The notes: generated by a model from the letters alone, not told the origin. A stretch of 64,000 nt of DNA from Sphingomonas sp. Leaf407 (GCF_001425385.1 NZ_LMQO01000001.1:1154833-1218832); one strand, 5' to 3'. Shown: positions 36,129 to 45,098, counted from the stretch's first letter. Numbers and translations are program-made.

Positions 36129-37597
36129 GAAGCCTGTCTCCGGTCATGGATCGCGCGTAGCGCCGTGCCATGCGTCGGCATGGCAAGGACGCTATGCACG
36201 ATCGCCTCGCGCAGTCGCGCGAAATGTCGTTCCAGCCGCTCGGGCGGCAGATGATCGCTCAGCGCGTCGCGTCGCTCGGCGACCACGCCGTTCGCGTCGA
36301 AGAACATCGCCCATTCGCCATCGGCGAAGCGTTCGTCGTCCAGCCGGCTGATCCGTCCGCGACTGCGATACTGGTCGAGCTTCCATGCCGCGCCGTCGGG
36401 CAACGGCGTATCCGCTACCGCCCGCCACATCGGTTCGGGGCGATCGGCCAGCGCATAGTGCAGCAACGCGAAATCGCGGGTCCGCTCGACCATCGCTCCC
36501 ATCCGGCGGTCATATTCGGCGGCGAGCAACGGCTCGTGCGCCCGTTCGGGAAACAGCGCCAGCAGCCGTTCAACACCGGCTGCCAGCAGATCGAGCGCGA
36601 CCGGGTGAAGCGGATCGATCCCCGCCGCCGCCGCACCCATCGCGACGACGTCGCCGTCCCAGAAACGCTCGCACCGCCCGGCGCGCACCGGCATCTCGTC
36701 GAGCACCGGCAGCGCAAGGTCGCGCGCGGCGGCATCGCGTGAACCGAAAGCGCTCGCCACGAACAGCACGTCGCCCCGCGCGCCATCGATCGCGACGCTC
36801 GATCGCCAGCCGGTGGCGGTCGCCCCGCCATGGGTGAAGGGCATCGGCGGTTGCGGATCGCGCGCGACGCCGACCAGCGCCCGGTCGCAGGGGAACCAGC
36901 GCCGCCAGTCTTGCCAGCCATGGCCGGCGGCGAGCAGCGCCTGTGCGCCGGTCAGATCGACGAACAGGTCGCCGGTCACGATCCGCCCGTCGTTCAGCCG
37001 CAGGCGGGTTCGCTCTTGTCGTTCGACCTCGGCGACCGGGACGGTATCGAACCGCACGCCCAGCGCCATCGCCTGTCGCCGGAACAGCGTCGCCAGCCGG
37101 TCGCTGTCGAACGTCAGCCCATGGTCGAGCGCCGAGAGCGGCGAGGCGGGATCGTCGTCCGGCCGGGCGAAGCGGTCGGACTGGGCAGCGACGGCGGCGA
37201 TCGCGAAGTCGGCCGGTGTGGCGCGGTGTCCCTCGCTGCGCCAGCGATGCAGCAGATGATGGAACGCCACCGATCCGATCGGCGCGCCAATATCGCCGTG
37301 CGGCAACATCCAGCCATGGGCGGCACCGCGCCACCCGCTGAACGCCTGCCCCAGCGAGAAGGCGCCGCTGGTCGCGGCCAGCACCGCGTCCTCCGCCAGC
37401 CCCAGTTCGGCCAGCACCGCGCGGAACGCCGGCCGCGTCGCGATCGTCGCGCCGACCGGTCCCAGCCCATGGGCGTCGTCCCCGCCGGGCAAGACCATGA
37501 TGCGCGCGCTGTCCTTCGTCCGCACCGCGAGCATCGCCGCCGCGAGCGCCGCGCCCAGACCGTTGCCGACGATCGCGATCGATCGCGGACCGCTCAT
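36125..37597 (-). CDS. Degenerate halogenase-family flavoprotein, middle gene of the trio
   Basis: The 490-residue product aligns along its length with its two neighbours (for example WFPCDRALVGVARDP against WLPCDRAVAVPCAG) but has lost the halogenase landmarks. The FAD loop is IVGNGLGAALAA, the FKLG lysine is replaced by serine (AFSLGQAFSGW, residue 81), WxWxIP is replaced by GWRSSVAI, and the PLEST glutamate region reads AAGIDPLHPVAL. It is intact and overlaps both neighbours by ATGA, so it is kept as a gene. It may be a structural partner or a flavoprotein of changed function. The open frame upstream of 37597 lies inside the next gene. Confidence 0.78.
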   Translation of the reverse strand: MSGPRSIAIVGNGLGAALAAAMLAVRTKDSARIMVLPGGDDAHGLGPVGATIATRPAFRAVLAELGLAEDAVLAATSGAFSLGQAFSGWRGAAHGWMLPHGDIGAPIGSVAFHHLLHRWRSEGHRATPADFAIAAVAAQSDRFARPDDDPASPLSALDHGLTFDSDRLATLFRRQAMALGVRFDTVPVAEVERQERTRLRLNDGRIVTGDLFVDLTGAQALLAAGHGWQDWRRWFPCDRALVGVARDPQPPMPFTHGGATATGWRSSVAIDGARGDVLFVASAFGSRDAAARDLALPVLDEMPVRAGRCERFWDGDVVAMGAAAAGIDPLHPVALDLLAAGVERLLALFPERAHEPLLAAEYDRRMGAMVERTRDFALLHYALADRPEPMWRAVADTPLPDGAAWKLDQYRSRGRISRLDDERFADGEWAMFFDANGVVAERRDALSDHLPPERLERHFARLREAIVHSVLAMPTHGTALRAIHDRRQAS

Positions 37598-39084
37598 GCC
37601 GCCAGCCCCAGTGTTGCCGCATGGCCCGGCAACCCCTCGGCCGCCGCGCCATAGCGCGCCGCCATCGCGGCCAGCAGCGCGGCGGCCTCCCCCTCCCCGG
37701 TCGTCAGCACGCGCGGATCGACCCGATGCGGCACCACCCGCTGGCCGAGATAGACCGCCAGCCAGCTCGGTTCGAGGAACATGCCATCGGCATAGGGCGC
37801 GACGACGCCACGTTCCCGGAACAGCGCCAGTTGCGTCGCCAGACTGTCGGGCACGTCCATCGTCCGGCAATGATTCCAGAAGGGCGAATCGTCGCGCTCG
37901 GTCGCGTGGTAATGCAGGATCAGGAAGTCGCGCACCCGGTCATATTCGCGCGCCATCAGCCGGTCGAACTCGGCGGCGTCGCGCGGGTCCCAGTCCCCTT
38001 GCGGCAACAGGTCGAGCAGCCGGCCGATCGCCAACTGAATCAGATGGATCGAGGTCGATTCGAGCGGTTCGAGGAAGCCGGCGGACAGCCCGATCGCAAC
38101 GGTATTGCCGATCCACTGTCGCCGCCTGCGCCCGGTGGTGAAGCGCAGCCGGTTGGGCTCGGCGATCGGCGGTCCGTCCAGCCCCGCCAGCAACGCCGTC
38201 AGCGCGGCTTCGTCGTCGAGGAACCCGCTCGAATAGACATGGCCGTTGCCGACGCGGTGCTGGAGTGGAATGCGCCATGCCCAGCCGGCCGACAGCGCGG
38301 TGGCGCGGGTATAGGGGGAAATCGTCCCGGTCGTGGCGCAGGGCATGGCGATCGCCCGGTCGCACGGCAGCCAGTGGCTCCATTCGTCATAGCCGGCGTG
38401 CAGCGCCTGTTCGATCAGCAGCCCGCGAAATCCCGAACAGTCGACGAACAGGTCGCCGGCGATCGTCCGGCCATCGTCCAGCCGGACCGATTCGACGAAA
38501 CCGTCGTTCCGCAGCGCGACATCGACCACGCGCCCTTCCTGCCGCACGACGCCGCGCGCCTCGGCGAACGCGCGCAGATAGCGGCCGTACAGCCCGGCAT
38601 CGAACTGATAGGCATAGGAATAGGTCGACAGCAGCGAGTGCGGATCGGGGTCGGGATGGGCGAAGCGATCGGCACGCGCCGCCCGGATCGGCAGCGAGAA
38701 CGCCTCGAACGGGGCCGCCCGCCCCGCCTTGTGCAACCGCACCCAGTGCTGGTGGAAATCGACCCCGCCGATCGGCGCGCCATAGGCGCCGAAGGGATGG
38801 ATATAGCTGTCGCCGATCCGGCCCCAGTCGCGAAACTCGATGCCGAGTTTGAAGGTCGCGTTGGTCCGGCTGAGAAAATCGGCTTCGTCGATGCCGAGTG
38901 CCGCGTTGAAATGGCGGATGTGCGGCACGGTCGCCTCGCCCACCCCGACCGTTCCGATCGCCTCGGATTCAATCAGGGTGGTCGCGACACCGTTTCCCAG
39001 TTTCGCCGACAGCGCGGCAGCGGTCATCCAGCCGGCGGTGCCGCCGCCGACGATCACGATCCGCCGAATGAGCGGGGCCTGCAT
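37594..39084 (-). CDS. Flavin-dependent tryptophan-halogenase family protein, first gene of the trio
   Basis: The 496-residue protein carries IVGGGTAGWM, FKLGIEFRDW with lysine 79, GWAWRIP and GFLEPLESTSIHL, so it looks catalytically complete. I chose the ATG at 39084 because GGAGAGG lies just upstream; the open frame to 39120 would read through the operator-like word. It is the promoter-proximal gene of a three-gene leftward operon and divergent to the large TonB receptor. Regulation by a LacI-type protein is suggested by TGTTAGCGCTCGCA 19 bases before the start. No substrate is known. Confidence 0.87.
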   Translation of the reverse strand: MQAPLIRRIVIVGGGTAGWMTAAALSAKLGNGVATTLIESEAIGTVGVGEATVPHIRHFNAALGIDEADFLSRTNATFKLGIEFRDWGRIGDSYIHPFGAYGAPIGGVDFHQHWVRLHKAGRAAPFEAFSLPIRAARADRFAHPDPDPHSLLSTYSYAYQFDAGLYGRYLRAFAEARGVVRQEGRVVDVALRNDGFVESVRLDDGRTIAGDLFVDCSGFRGLLIEQALHAGYDEWSHWLPCDRAIAMPCATTGTISPYTRATALSAGWAWRIPLQHRVGNGHVYSSGFLDDEAALTALLAGLDGPPIAEPNRLRFTTGRRRRQWIGNTVAIGLSAGFLEPLESTSIHLIQLAIGRLLDLLPQGDWDPRDAAEFDRLMAREYDRVRDFLILHYHATERDDSPFWNHCRTMDVPDSLATQLALFRERGVVAPYADGMFLEPSWLAVYLGQRVVPHRVDPRVLTTGEGEAAALLAAMAARYGAAAEGLPGHAATLGLAA

Positions 39085-39102
39085 ATCCTCTCCATCTTGC
39101 GA

Positions 39103-39116
39103 TGTTAGCGCTCGCA
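39103..39116 (-). promoter_or_regulatory. LacI/XylR-type operator-like word upstream of the halogenase trio
   Basis: TGTTAGCGCTCGCA shares its first ten bases with the XylR-type consensus. It lies inside a larger inverted repeat, TTGCGA at 39097-39102 and TCGCAA at 39112-39117. The right half deviates from the consensus, so this is the weakest of the four sites. Confidence 0.5.
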
Positions 39117-39270
39117 ACATTTTCGGCCCTATCTTGCCCGTTCATCGGAAGCACGGCCTATCATACTTTGGTCTATGGCAGCCGCTTGAGTCGCAAAGCC
39201 CCCGAATTCCGCCATTGATTTCATGGGGCAATCGACAGTACATCCCGGTCAACCAGATGGCGCGTCGACA

Positions 39271-39284
39271 TGATAGCGCTAACA
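39271..39284 (+). promoter_or_regulatory. LacI/XylR-type operator upstream of the large TonB receptor
   Basis: TGATAGCGCTAACA holds the perfect core TAGCGCTA and flanking TG/CA. It ends 19 bases before the receptor ATG, next to the GGGGAGG ribosome binding site, where a bound repressor would block transcription. It matches 32043-32056 at 13 of 14 positions. Confidence 0.7.
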
Positions 39285-39303
39285 ACAGGGGAGGTTTCGG
39301 GGG

Positions 39304-42300
39304 ATGCTCTACCGCAATTCCACGTCGGCCGCGTTCGGCCGGTCGATTGCCATTTCGTTGAAGGCGGGCGCATCGCTCGCCGCCTTGTGCCTTGCCGGCA
39401 CCGCGCTTCCCGCGCTGGCGCAGACCGCCGCCGGGGACGTCGAACAATCGACCAACACGCCCGGCACCAAGCCTGGCCCCAGCAACACCGACAATGTCCA
39501 GGAAGAAACCGACCCGGCGGCCGGTCCCGACATCGTCGTCACCGGCTTTCGCCAGTCGCTGTCGAGCGCGCAGGGAATCAAGCGCAATTCGGACGTGATC
39601 GTCGATTCGGTCACCGCCGAGGACATCGGCGCGCTGCCCGACCGCTCGGTCACCGAAACGCTCCAGCGCATTCCCGGCGTGTCGATCAACCGTTTCGCCG
39701 CCGGCGTCGATCCCGACCACTTCTCGGTCGAGGGATCGGGCGTGGTCGTGCGCGGCCTCACCTATGTCCGCTCCGAATTCAACGGCCGCGACGCCTTTTC
39801 AGCGGGCAATTCGGGTGGCCTCAGCTTCTCCGACGTGCCCTCGGAACTGCTGGGCGGCGTCGACGTGTTCAAGTCGCCCTCGGCCGACCGCATCGAAGGC
39901 GGCATCGCCGGCGTGGTCAACCTGCGCACGCGCAAGCCGTTCGACCAGAAGGGTCTGCTCCTCTCGGCCAATGCCGAGATGAACTATGGCGAGTTCGCCA
40001 AGAAGGGCGCGCCGTCGCTCTCGGCGCTGGTCAGCAACCGCTGGGAAACCGGGATCGGCGAATTCGGCCTGCTCGGCTCGATCAGCTATTCGCAGCTCTA
40101 CACCCGCGCCGACCGTCTCGGCATCTCGTCGTTCCGCGTGCGTCCGCTCTACAGCAACGGCACGCGCACCGATGTGGTGCCCTTCACCGGCGCGACGCGG
40201 CAGGGCAGCGGCCTGTTCCCGCGCGGCGCCGTCGCCGGCAGCCAGGATTTCAACCGCGAACGCTATGGCTATTCGGCGGCTGCGCAGTGGCGCTCGAACG
40301 ACGGATCGATGGAGGCGACCGCGCAGTTCCTGCGCTCCGACGCGCGGCAGACGTGGGATGAGCGCACCGTCGAGATCGCGACCGACAACGTCACCGCCAA
40401 CGGCGATTCGCGCGCGCGCACCGGCACCACGCTGAACTTCGACGACAGCGGCCTGTTCGAAAACGGCATCATCACCGGCCCGACCGGCTGGCGCGCCGAC
40501 CAGAACACGGCGGGCGACCGCCGCACCCCCGAATATGGCCTCCAGTCGAACAACATCTCGCGCCAGCAGGTCTCGAAGATCGTCACCAGCGACTATTCGT
40601 TCAACTTCAAGTGGGACGTCACCAGCCGGCTGGGCCTGAACCTCGATTATCAGCACGTCGATTCGTCGAGCAAGATCGATGACAACGGCCTGTGGACCTC
40701 GACCTATCAGGACGCGCAAATCCGCATGAACGGGAGCAAGATTCCCGACGTGCAGTTCCTGTCGCCGCAGAACTGCAACGGCATCTGCACCGGTACGCCG
40801 GGCGCCGCCAGCACCTATTCGGGCTATTTCGGTCCCGGCCGGCAGAGCTATCTCGATCCGTACAACAGCTTCTATCGCTCGGCGATGGACCACCGCGAGG
40901 AATCGACCGGCAATTCGGATGCGGTCCGCCTCGACCTTGAATACAGCTTCCCCGAAACCGGGTTCCTGCGTGCGATCCGCGCCGGCGGCCGCTTCGCGCA
41001 GCGCGAAACCGAGGCGCGCTTCTCGGCCTACAACTGGGGCGTGTTGTCCGAACAATGGGGCAACGGCGGTCCGGTGTGGCTGAGCGACAATGTCGACGGC
41101 AGCCCGACGACCAACGGCGGCACCCCGCCGCAGGGCTATCAGCCCGTGTTGTTCGACAATTTCCTGCAGGGCCGCACCGCCAGCCCGTTCGGGCCGGGCC
41201 GGCTGTTCTATTCGGGCATGACCGCCGCCAATGTGGCCGAGTATCGCGCCTATGCGTCGCGCATCAACCAGGAATGGCAGGCACGGATCACCTGCGCCAA
41301 CGGCAACGGCCGCACCGTCAACGGCGGCTGGAACCCGCTGTCCGAACGCTGCGACGTGATCCCGGGATCGACCTATCTGCCCGGCGAAATCAACCCGCAG
41401 ACCGAACGCAACCGGGCCGGCTATGTCATGGCGCGCTTCGACACCGAATTCGGCAACGGGTGGAAGCTGAACGGCAACGTCGGCGTCCGCTACACCAACA
41501 CCCAGCGCATCAGCCAGGGGTTCCAGTCGTTCCCGACCGTGACCTCACTGCCGACCACCGCCCAGTGCGCGACGCAAGTCCAGCAGGTCGTGACCGGCGT
41601 GGCCGGGGCTTCGCTGTCGCCGTTCTGCGCGCTCACCACCGCGCAACAGACGAGCTATCGCGGCTTCCTGAACGGTGCGACCGTCGCCAACAACGTCGAC
41701 ATCACCTATGACTACTGGCTGCCCAGCCTGAACGTGAAGCTGGAAGTGGGTAACGGCATCCAGTTCCGCGGCGCCTATACCAAGGGGGTCGCCCCGCCCT
41801 CGCCCGGTCTGGTGCGCAACTATTATGTCGTGGCGCTCACCACCCAGGCGCGGGTCAACGGCGCGGGGCAGCAGATCCCGATCGTCGTCAACGCCGACGG
41901 GTCGATCCCGGCCAATCAGGTGCAGGTGCTCGGCCAGTTCAACGCCGGCAACCCGTATCTGCTCCCGACCGAGGCCGACAGCTTCGACCTGACCGGCGAA
42001 TGGTATTTCTCGCGCGTCGGATCGATCACCGTGTCGGGCTTCTACAAGCGGCTGACCAACGTGCTGACCAACGATACCCAGCGCACGTCGTTCACCAACA
42101 ACGGCCAGACGTTCGAGGCGATCGTGACCACGCCGGTCAATTCGGACGACGTCGGCCATATCCGCGGGGTCGAGGTCGGCTATCAGCAGACCTATGACTT
42201 CCTGCCGGGCTTCCTGAAGGGTCTGGGGCTTCAGGCGAACTATACGTTCATCAGCAGCTCGGGCGTGCCGCAGGCGACGCTCTCGGCGACCGACCCCGCC

Positions 42301-42693
42301 GTCGCGGCGGGGCAGCAGCCGACGATCACCGGCAACAATTTCCCGCTACAGGGGCTCTCGAAGCACCAGTTCAACGTCACGCCGTTCATCGACGTGGGTC
42401 CGCTGTCGCTGCGTGCGTCGTACAACTGGCGCTCGGATTATCTGCTGACGCTGCGCGACGTCATCACCCCGTTCGATCCGATCTTCCAGCGCGCCTATGG
42501 CCAGATGGACGCATCGGCCTTCGTCCAGGTGACGCCGCAGTTCCGCATCGGTGTCCAGGGGGTGAACCTCACCAACTCGATGACAGTCACCGAAGCGGCA
42601 GTGGTCGACCAGAACCAGGCGATCCGCCGCGTGCCGCGCCAGTGGTACGTCAACGACCGTCGCTATTCGATCGTCGCGCGCATGAACTTCTGA
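39304..42693 (+). CDS. Large TonB-dependent receptor, probable xylo-oligosaccharide uptake
   Basis: The 1129-residue protein has a signal peptide ending near ALPALAQ, a TonB-box-like DIVVTGFRQS, a plug with IGALPDRSVTETLQRIPGV and VVRGLTYVRSEFNG, and a long barrel that ends in RRYSIVARMNF with the terminal phenylalanine. It is of the Xanthomonas/Caulobacter carbohydrate receptor type. It faces the halogenase trio across a 219-base gap with two operator-like words shared with the xylose regulon, so a xylan-derived oligosaccharide is the best guess. The barrel has two cysteine pairs in its loops (CNGICTG and TCANG...RCDV), which may form disulfides. Confidence 0.88.
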   Translation: MLYRNSTSAAFGRSIAISLKAGASLAALCLAGTALPALAQTAAGDVEQSTNTPGTKPGPSNTDNVQEETDPAAGPDIVVTGFRQSLSSAQGIKRNSDVIVDSVTAEDIGALPDRSVTETLQRIPGVSINRFAAGVDPDHFSVEGSGVVVRGLTYVRSEFNGRDAFSAGNSGGLSFSDVPSELLGGVDVFKSPSADRIEGGIAGVVNLRTRKPFDQKGLLLSANAEMNYGEFAKKGAPSLSALVSNRWETGIGEFGLLGSISYSQLYTRADRLGISSFRVRPLYSNGTRTDVVPFTGATRQGSGLFPRGAVAGSQDFNRERYGYSAAAQWRSNDGSMEATAQFLRSDARQTWDERTVEIATDNVTANGDSRARTGTTLNFDDSGLFENGIITGPTGWRADQNTAGDRRTPEYGLQSNNISRQQVSKIVTSDYSFNFKWDVTSRLGLNLDYQHVDSSSKIDDNGLWTSTYQDAQIRMNGSKIPDVQFLSPQNCNGICTGTPGAASTYSGYFGPGRQSYLDPYNSFYRSAMDHREESTGNSDAVRLDLEYSFPETGFLRAIRAGGRFAQRETEARFSAYNWGVLSEQWGNGGPVWLSDNVDGSPTTNGGTPPQGYQPVLFDNFLQGRTASPFGPGRLFYSGMTAANVAEYRAYASRINQEWQARITCANGNGRTVNGGWNPLSERCDVIPGSTYLPGEINPQTERNRAGYVMARFDTEFGNGWKLNGNVGVRYTNTQRISQGFQSFPTVTSLPTTAQCATQVQQVVTGVAGASLSPFCALTTAQQTSYRGFLNGATVANNVDITYDYWLPSLNVKLEVGNGIQFRGAYTKGVAPPSPGLVRNYYVVALTTQARVNGAGQQIPIVVNADGSIPANQVQVLGQFNAGNPYLLPTEADSFDLTGEWYFSRVGSITVSGFYKRLTNVLTNDTQRTSFTNNGQTFEAIVTTPVNSDDVGHIRGVEVGYQQTYDFLPGFLKGLGLQANYTFISSSGVPQATLSATDPAVAAGQQPTITGNNFPLQGLSKHQFNVTPFIDVGPLSLRASYNWRSDYLLTLRDVITPFDPIFQRAYGQMDASAFVQVTPQFRIGVQGVNLTNSMTVTEAAVVDQNQAIRRVPRQWYVNDRRYSIVARMNF

Positions 42694-42718
42694 GGCCGAT
42701 TGGCATTCAGTCTCGCGT

Positions 42719-42828
42719 CGTCGCCCCGGACTTGTTCCGGGGTCCACTTGGCCGCGAATGCTATCGATCGAAGCTCAAGCTATGCCGATTGCCGAGCGGT
42801 GGACCCCGGAACAGGTCCGGGGTGACGC
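42719..42828. repeat. Inverted pair of CCCCGGA palindromes
   Basis: Two hairpin cores, CCCCGGACTTGTTCCGGGG at 42724-42742 and CCCCGGAACAGGTCCGGGG at 42804-42822, lie in opposite orientation with matching flanks (GGTCCAC and GTGGACC), giving a larger inverted repeat across about 110 bases. The core also occurs at 24123-24157. This is a dispersed intergenic repeat, placed after the TonB receptor gene. Confidence 0.75.
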
Positions 42829-42886
42829 AAGGGAATGCCGAGTATCGATCCGGCCTAAAGGCTGCCTCCGTGTAGAACATTCTGCG

Positions 42887-42924
42887 ACGCCGCCGGGACC
42901 CTCTCCCGGCGGCGTTCGCTTTTC
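42887..42924 (+). terminator. Rho-independent-type terminator
   Basis: ACGCCGCCGGGA (42887-42898) and TCCCGGCGGCGT (42904-42915) form a perfect 12-bp stem with a five-base loop, followed by TCGCTTTT. It is well placed to end the TonB receptor transcript before the next rightward gene. Confidence 0.7.
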
Positions 42925-42950
42925 GGCGCGGTTCGTGCGATGGGCGCGCG

Positions 42951-44120
42951 ATGGCGCAAACCCATGATGTCATCATCCTCGGCGCAGGCGGCGCGGGGCT
43001 GTTCTGCGCCGGTATCGCGGCGCGGCGCGGACGGCGCGTGCTGGTGATCGACCATGCTCCCGAACCCGGGCGCAAGATCGTCATTTCGGGCGGCGGGCGC
43101 TGCAACTTCACCAATGTCGACACGAGCTGGGACCGCTATGTCTCGGCCAATCCGCGCTTCGCGCGGTCGGCGCTCGGTCGCTACACCGCGCAGGATTTCA
43201 TCGCGCTGGTCGACGCGCATGGCATTGCGTGGCATGAAAAGACGCTCGGCCAGTTGTTCTGCGACGGATCGGCGCGACAGATCGTGGCGATGCTGCTGCA
43301 CGAGGCCGCCGACGCCGACATCGCGCTCGGCAGCGCGATCCGCGACGTGACCCATGCCGACGGGCAGTTCACCGTCGCATTCGGCGATCGCCACGCCACC
43401 GCACCGTCGCTGGTGATCGCGACCGGCGGGCCATCGATCCCCAAGCTCGGCGCGACCGGCTTCGCCTATGACCTCGGCCGCCGCTTCGGCCTGAAGATCG
43501 TCGAGCCGCGCCCGGCGCTGGTGCCGCTGACCCTGCCCGGCGAGGAAGCGCTGTTCCGCGAACTGTCCGGGGTAGCGGCAACGGTCGTGGCGCGTGGCGA
43601 CGGTCCCGGCTTTCGCGAGGCGGCGCTGTTCACCCATCGCGGCCTGTCCGGCCCGGCGATCCTGCAAGCCTCGTCCTATTGGCGACATCGCCAGCCGGTG
43701 ACGATCAACTTCGTGCCCGATCAGCCGCCGGGCTGGCTCCTCGCCGCCAAGCGCGCGCGGCCCCGCGCCGGGCTGCGCTCGGTGCTGGGCGCGGCGCTAC
43801 CCGACCGGCTGGCCGAGGCGCTGGCGGCGCGGATCGATGCGCCGTCCGAAATGGCGAATTTGCGCGATGCGACGCTCAGCGAGATCGAGCGCCGCCTGTC
43901 GGCGTGGCAGTTCCTCCCCAACGGCACCGAAGGGTTCGCCAAGGCCGAAGTCACGGTCGGCGGCATCGCCACCGACGCGCTGAACCAGAAGACGATGGCG
44001 GCAAAGCACCTGCCCGGCCTGTACGCGATCGGCGAAGCGGTCGACGTGACCGGCTGGCTTGGCGGCTATAATTTCCAATGGGCATGGTCGAGCGGTTGGG
44101 CGGCGGGACAGGCGGTGTGA
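42951..44120 (+). CDS. HI0933/YhiN-family flavoprotein (NAD(P)/FAD-dependent oxidoreductase)
   Basis: The 389-residue protein begins with the FAD-binding motif VIILGAGGAGLFCAGIAARRG and contains GRKIVISGGGRCNFTN, a block specific to the HI0933 family, and the C-terminal GLYAIGEAVDVTGWLGGYNFQWAWSSG. The biochemical role of this widespread family is not settled. Its stop overlaps the start of the glycosylase gene (GTGA), so the two are probably co-expressed. An out-of-frame ATG at 42940 is not used. Confidence 0.9.
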   Translation: MAQTHDVIILGAGGAGLFCAGIAARRGRRVLVIDHAPEPGRKIVISGGGRCNFTNVDTSWDRYVSANPRFARSALGRYTAQDFIALVDAHGIAWHEKTLGQLFCDGSARQIVAMLLHEAADADIALGSAIRDVTHADGQFTVAFGDRHATAPSLVIATGGPSIPKLGATGFAYDLGRRFGLKIVEPRPALVPLTLPGEEALFRELSGVAATVVARGDGPGFREAALFTHRGLSGPAILQASSYWRHRQPVTINFVPDQPPGWLLAAKRARPRAGLRSVLGAALPDRLAEALAARIDAPSEMANLRDATLSEIERRLSAWQFLPNGTEGFAKAEVTVGGIATDALNQKTMAAKHLPGLYAIGEAVDVTGWLGGYNFQWAWSSGWAAGQAV

Positions 44121-44596
44121 GCCGCAAGGCATCGTTCCCGCCGGTGGTCGCACCGACCACGCGCGTGCTGATCCTCGGCAGCCTGCCCGGCGATGCGTCA
44201 CTCGCGGCGGCACGCTATTATGCGCATCCGCAGAACCAGTTCTGGCGGCTGCTGTCGCCGGTGGTCGGCGTCGACCTGCCCACCCTGCCTTACGAGGCGC
44301 GGCTGGCGGCGCTGCTTGGCGCGGGCATCGGCCTGTGGGACGTGGTCGCCAGCGCCACCCGCCCCGGCAGCAGCGACGCGGCGATCCGCGACGCGGCGGC
44401 GAACGACGTCGCGGCGCTGATCGCGACGCTGCCCGACCTGCGGCTAGTCGCGTTCAATGGCGGAACGGCATGGAAACATGGTCGCGCGCTGGTGGGTAAC
44501 ATCGCGACACTGCAACTGCCGTCGAGCAGCCCGCTGCATACCGTGGGCGTGGCGGCGAAGCAGGTGGCGTGGGATGCTGTTGCTGCCCATCTTTGA
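44117..44596 (+). CDS. DNA-deoxyinosine glycosylase (uracil-DNA glycosylase superfamily, family 6)
   Basis: The 159-residue protein contains RVLILGSLPGDASLAAARYYAHPQNQFW, the N-terminal active-site block of the hypoxanthine-DNA glycosylase family, followed by GLWDVVASATRPGSSD and, near the end, LPSSSPLHT. It would remove deaminated adenine from DNA. The GTG at 44117 overlaps the upstream stop; the longer frame lies inside the flavoprotein gene. The length is normal for the family. Confidence 0.87.
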   Translation: MSRKASFPPVVAPTTRVLILGSLPGDASLAAARYYAHPQNQFWRLLSPVVGVDLPTLPYEARLAALLGAGIGLWDVVASATRPGSSDAAIRDAAANDVAALIATLPDLRLVAFNGGTAWKHGRALVGNIATLQLPSSSPLHTVGVAAKQVAWDAVAAHL

Positions 44597-44672
44597 TTTG
44601 CGACTGCCCCGTATAGACCGTTGACGTTCCATCCTCGATTGCAATCGATCTGCCTACATCGCACAACCGCCT

Positions 44673-45098
44673 ATGGCACCGGACCTGTCCGACGATCTGC
44701 GCCGAGATCGCCTGCTGGCGCGGCGCGATTATGCGGCATCGTTGATGTCGAACAGCAGATGGCGCGCAGTCTTGACGGTGCTTGATGAGGCTCGTCCCGC
44801 GTTACAACAAATCCGGATTAAATTTACCGACAGCGACGATATTCGATCGATGGGCCTGCCGTGGCTTCACGCGCCGCATGGCTCCGTCGACAGTTTCGAG
44901 TTCGGTCCGTTTCCGCTGATCACGATCGAATGGATCGAGGTCCCGGCTGTTGCGATTTTCCCGCGTGTCGACGGCGTCGCTGCTGCCCGTCAGTCCCAGG
45001 ATATTGATGCCGTCGACACCGCGCTGACGACATTGGGCAGGCAATTGCCGATTGTGCGAACACCGGAAGGACTACGGATCATCGGCCACCTCCGCTGA
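44673..45098 (+). CDS. Hypothetical protein, possibly DUF6678-like
   Basis: The 141-residue protein has no signal peptide or membrane segment. It contains MSNSRWRAVLTVLDEARPAL and, further on, PLITIEWIEVPAV, a pattern I associate weakly with a small uncharacterised family. Base composition is less GC-rich than the neighbours, which hints at a different history. It stands alone after a 76-base gap. No function can be given. Confidence 0.55.
   Translation: MAPDLSDDLRRDRLLARRDYAASLMSNSRWRAVLTVLDEARPALQQIRIKFTDSDDIRSMGLPWLHAPHGSVDSFEFGPFPLITIEWIEVPAVAIFPRVDGVAAARQSQDIDAVDTALTTLGRQLPIVRTPEGLRIIGHLR

Noticed and set aside
39097..39117. TTGCGA/TCGCAA inverted repeat as an independent operator
   Set aside because: It overlaps the TGTTAGCGCT word and may only be a by-product; I recorded it within that site and did not make it a separate feature.
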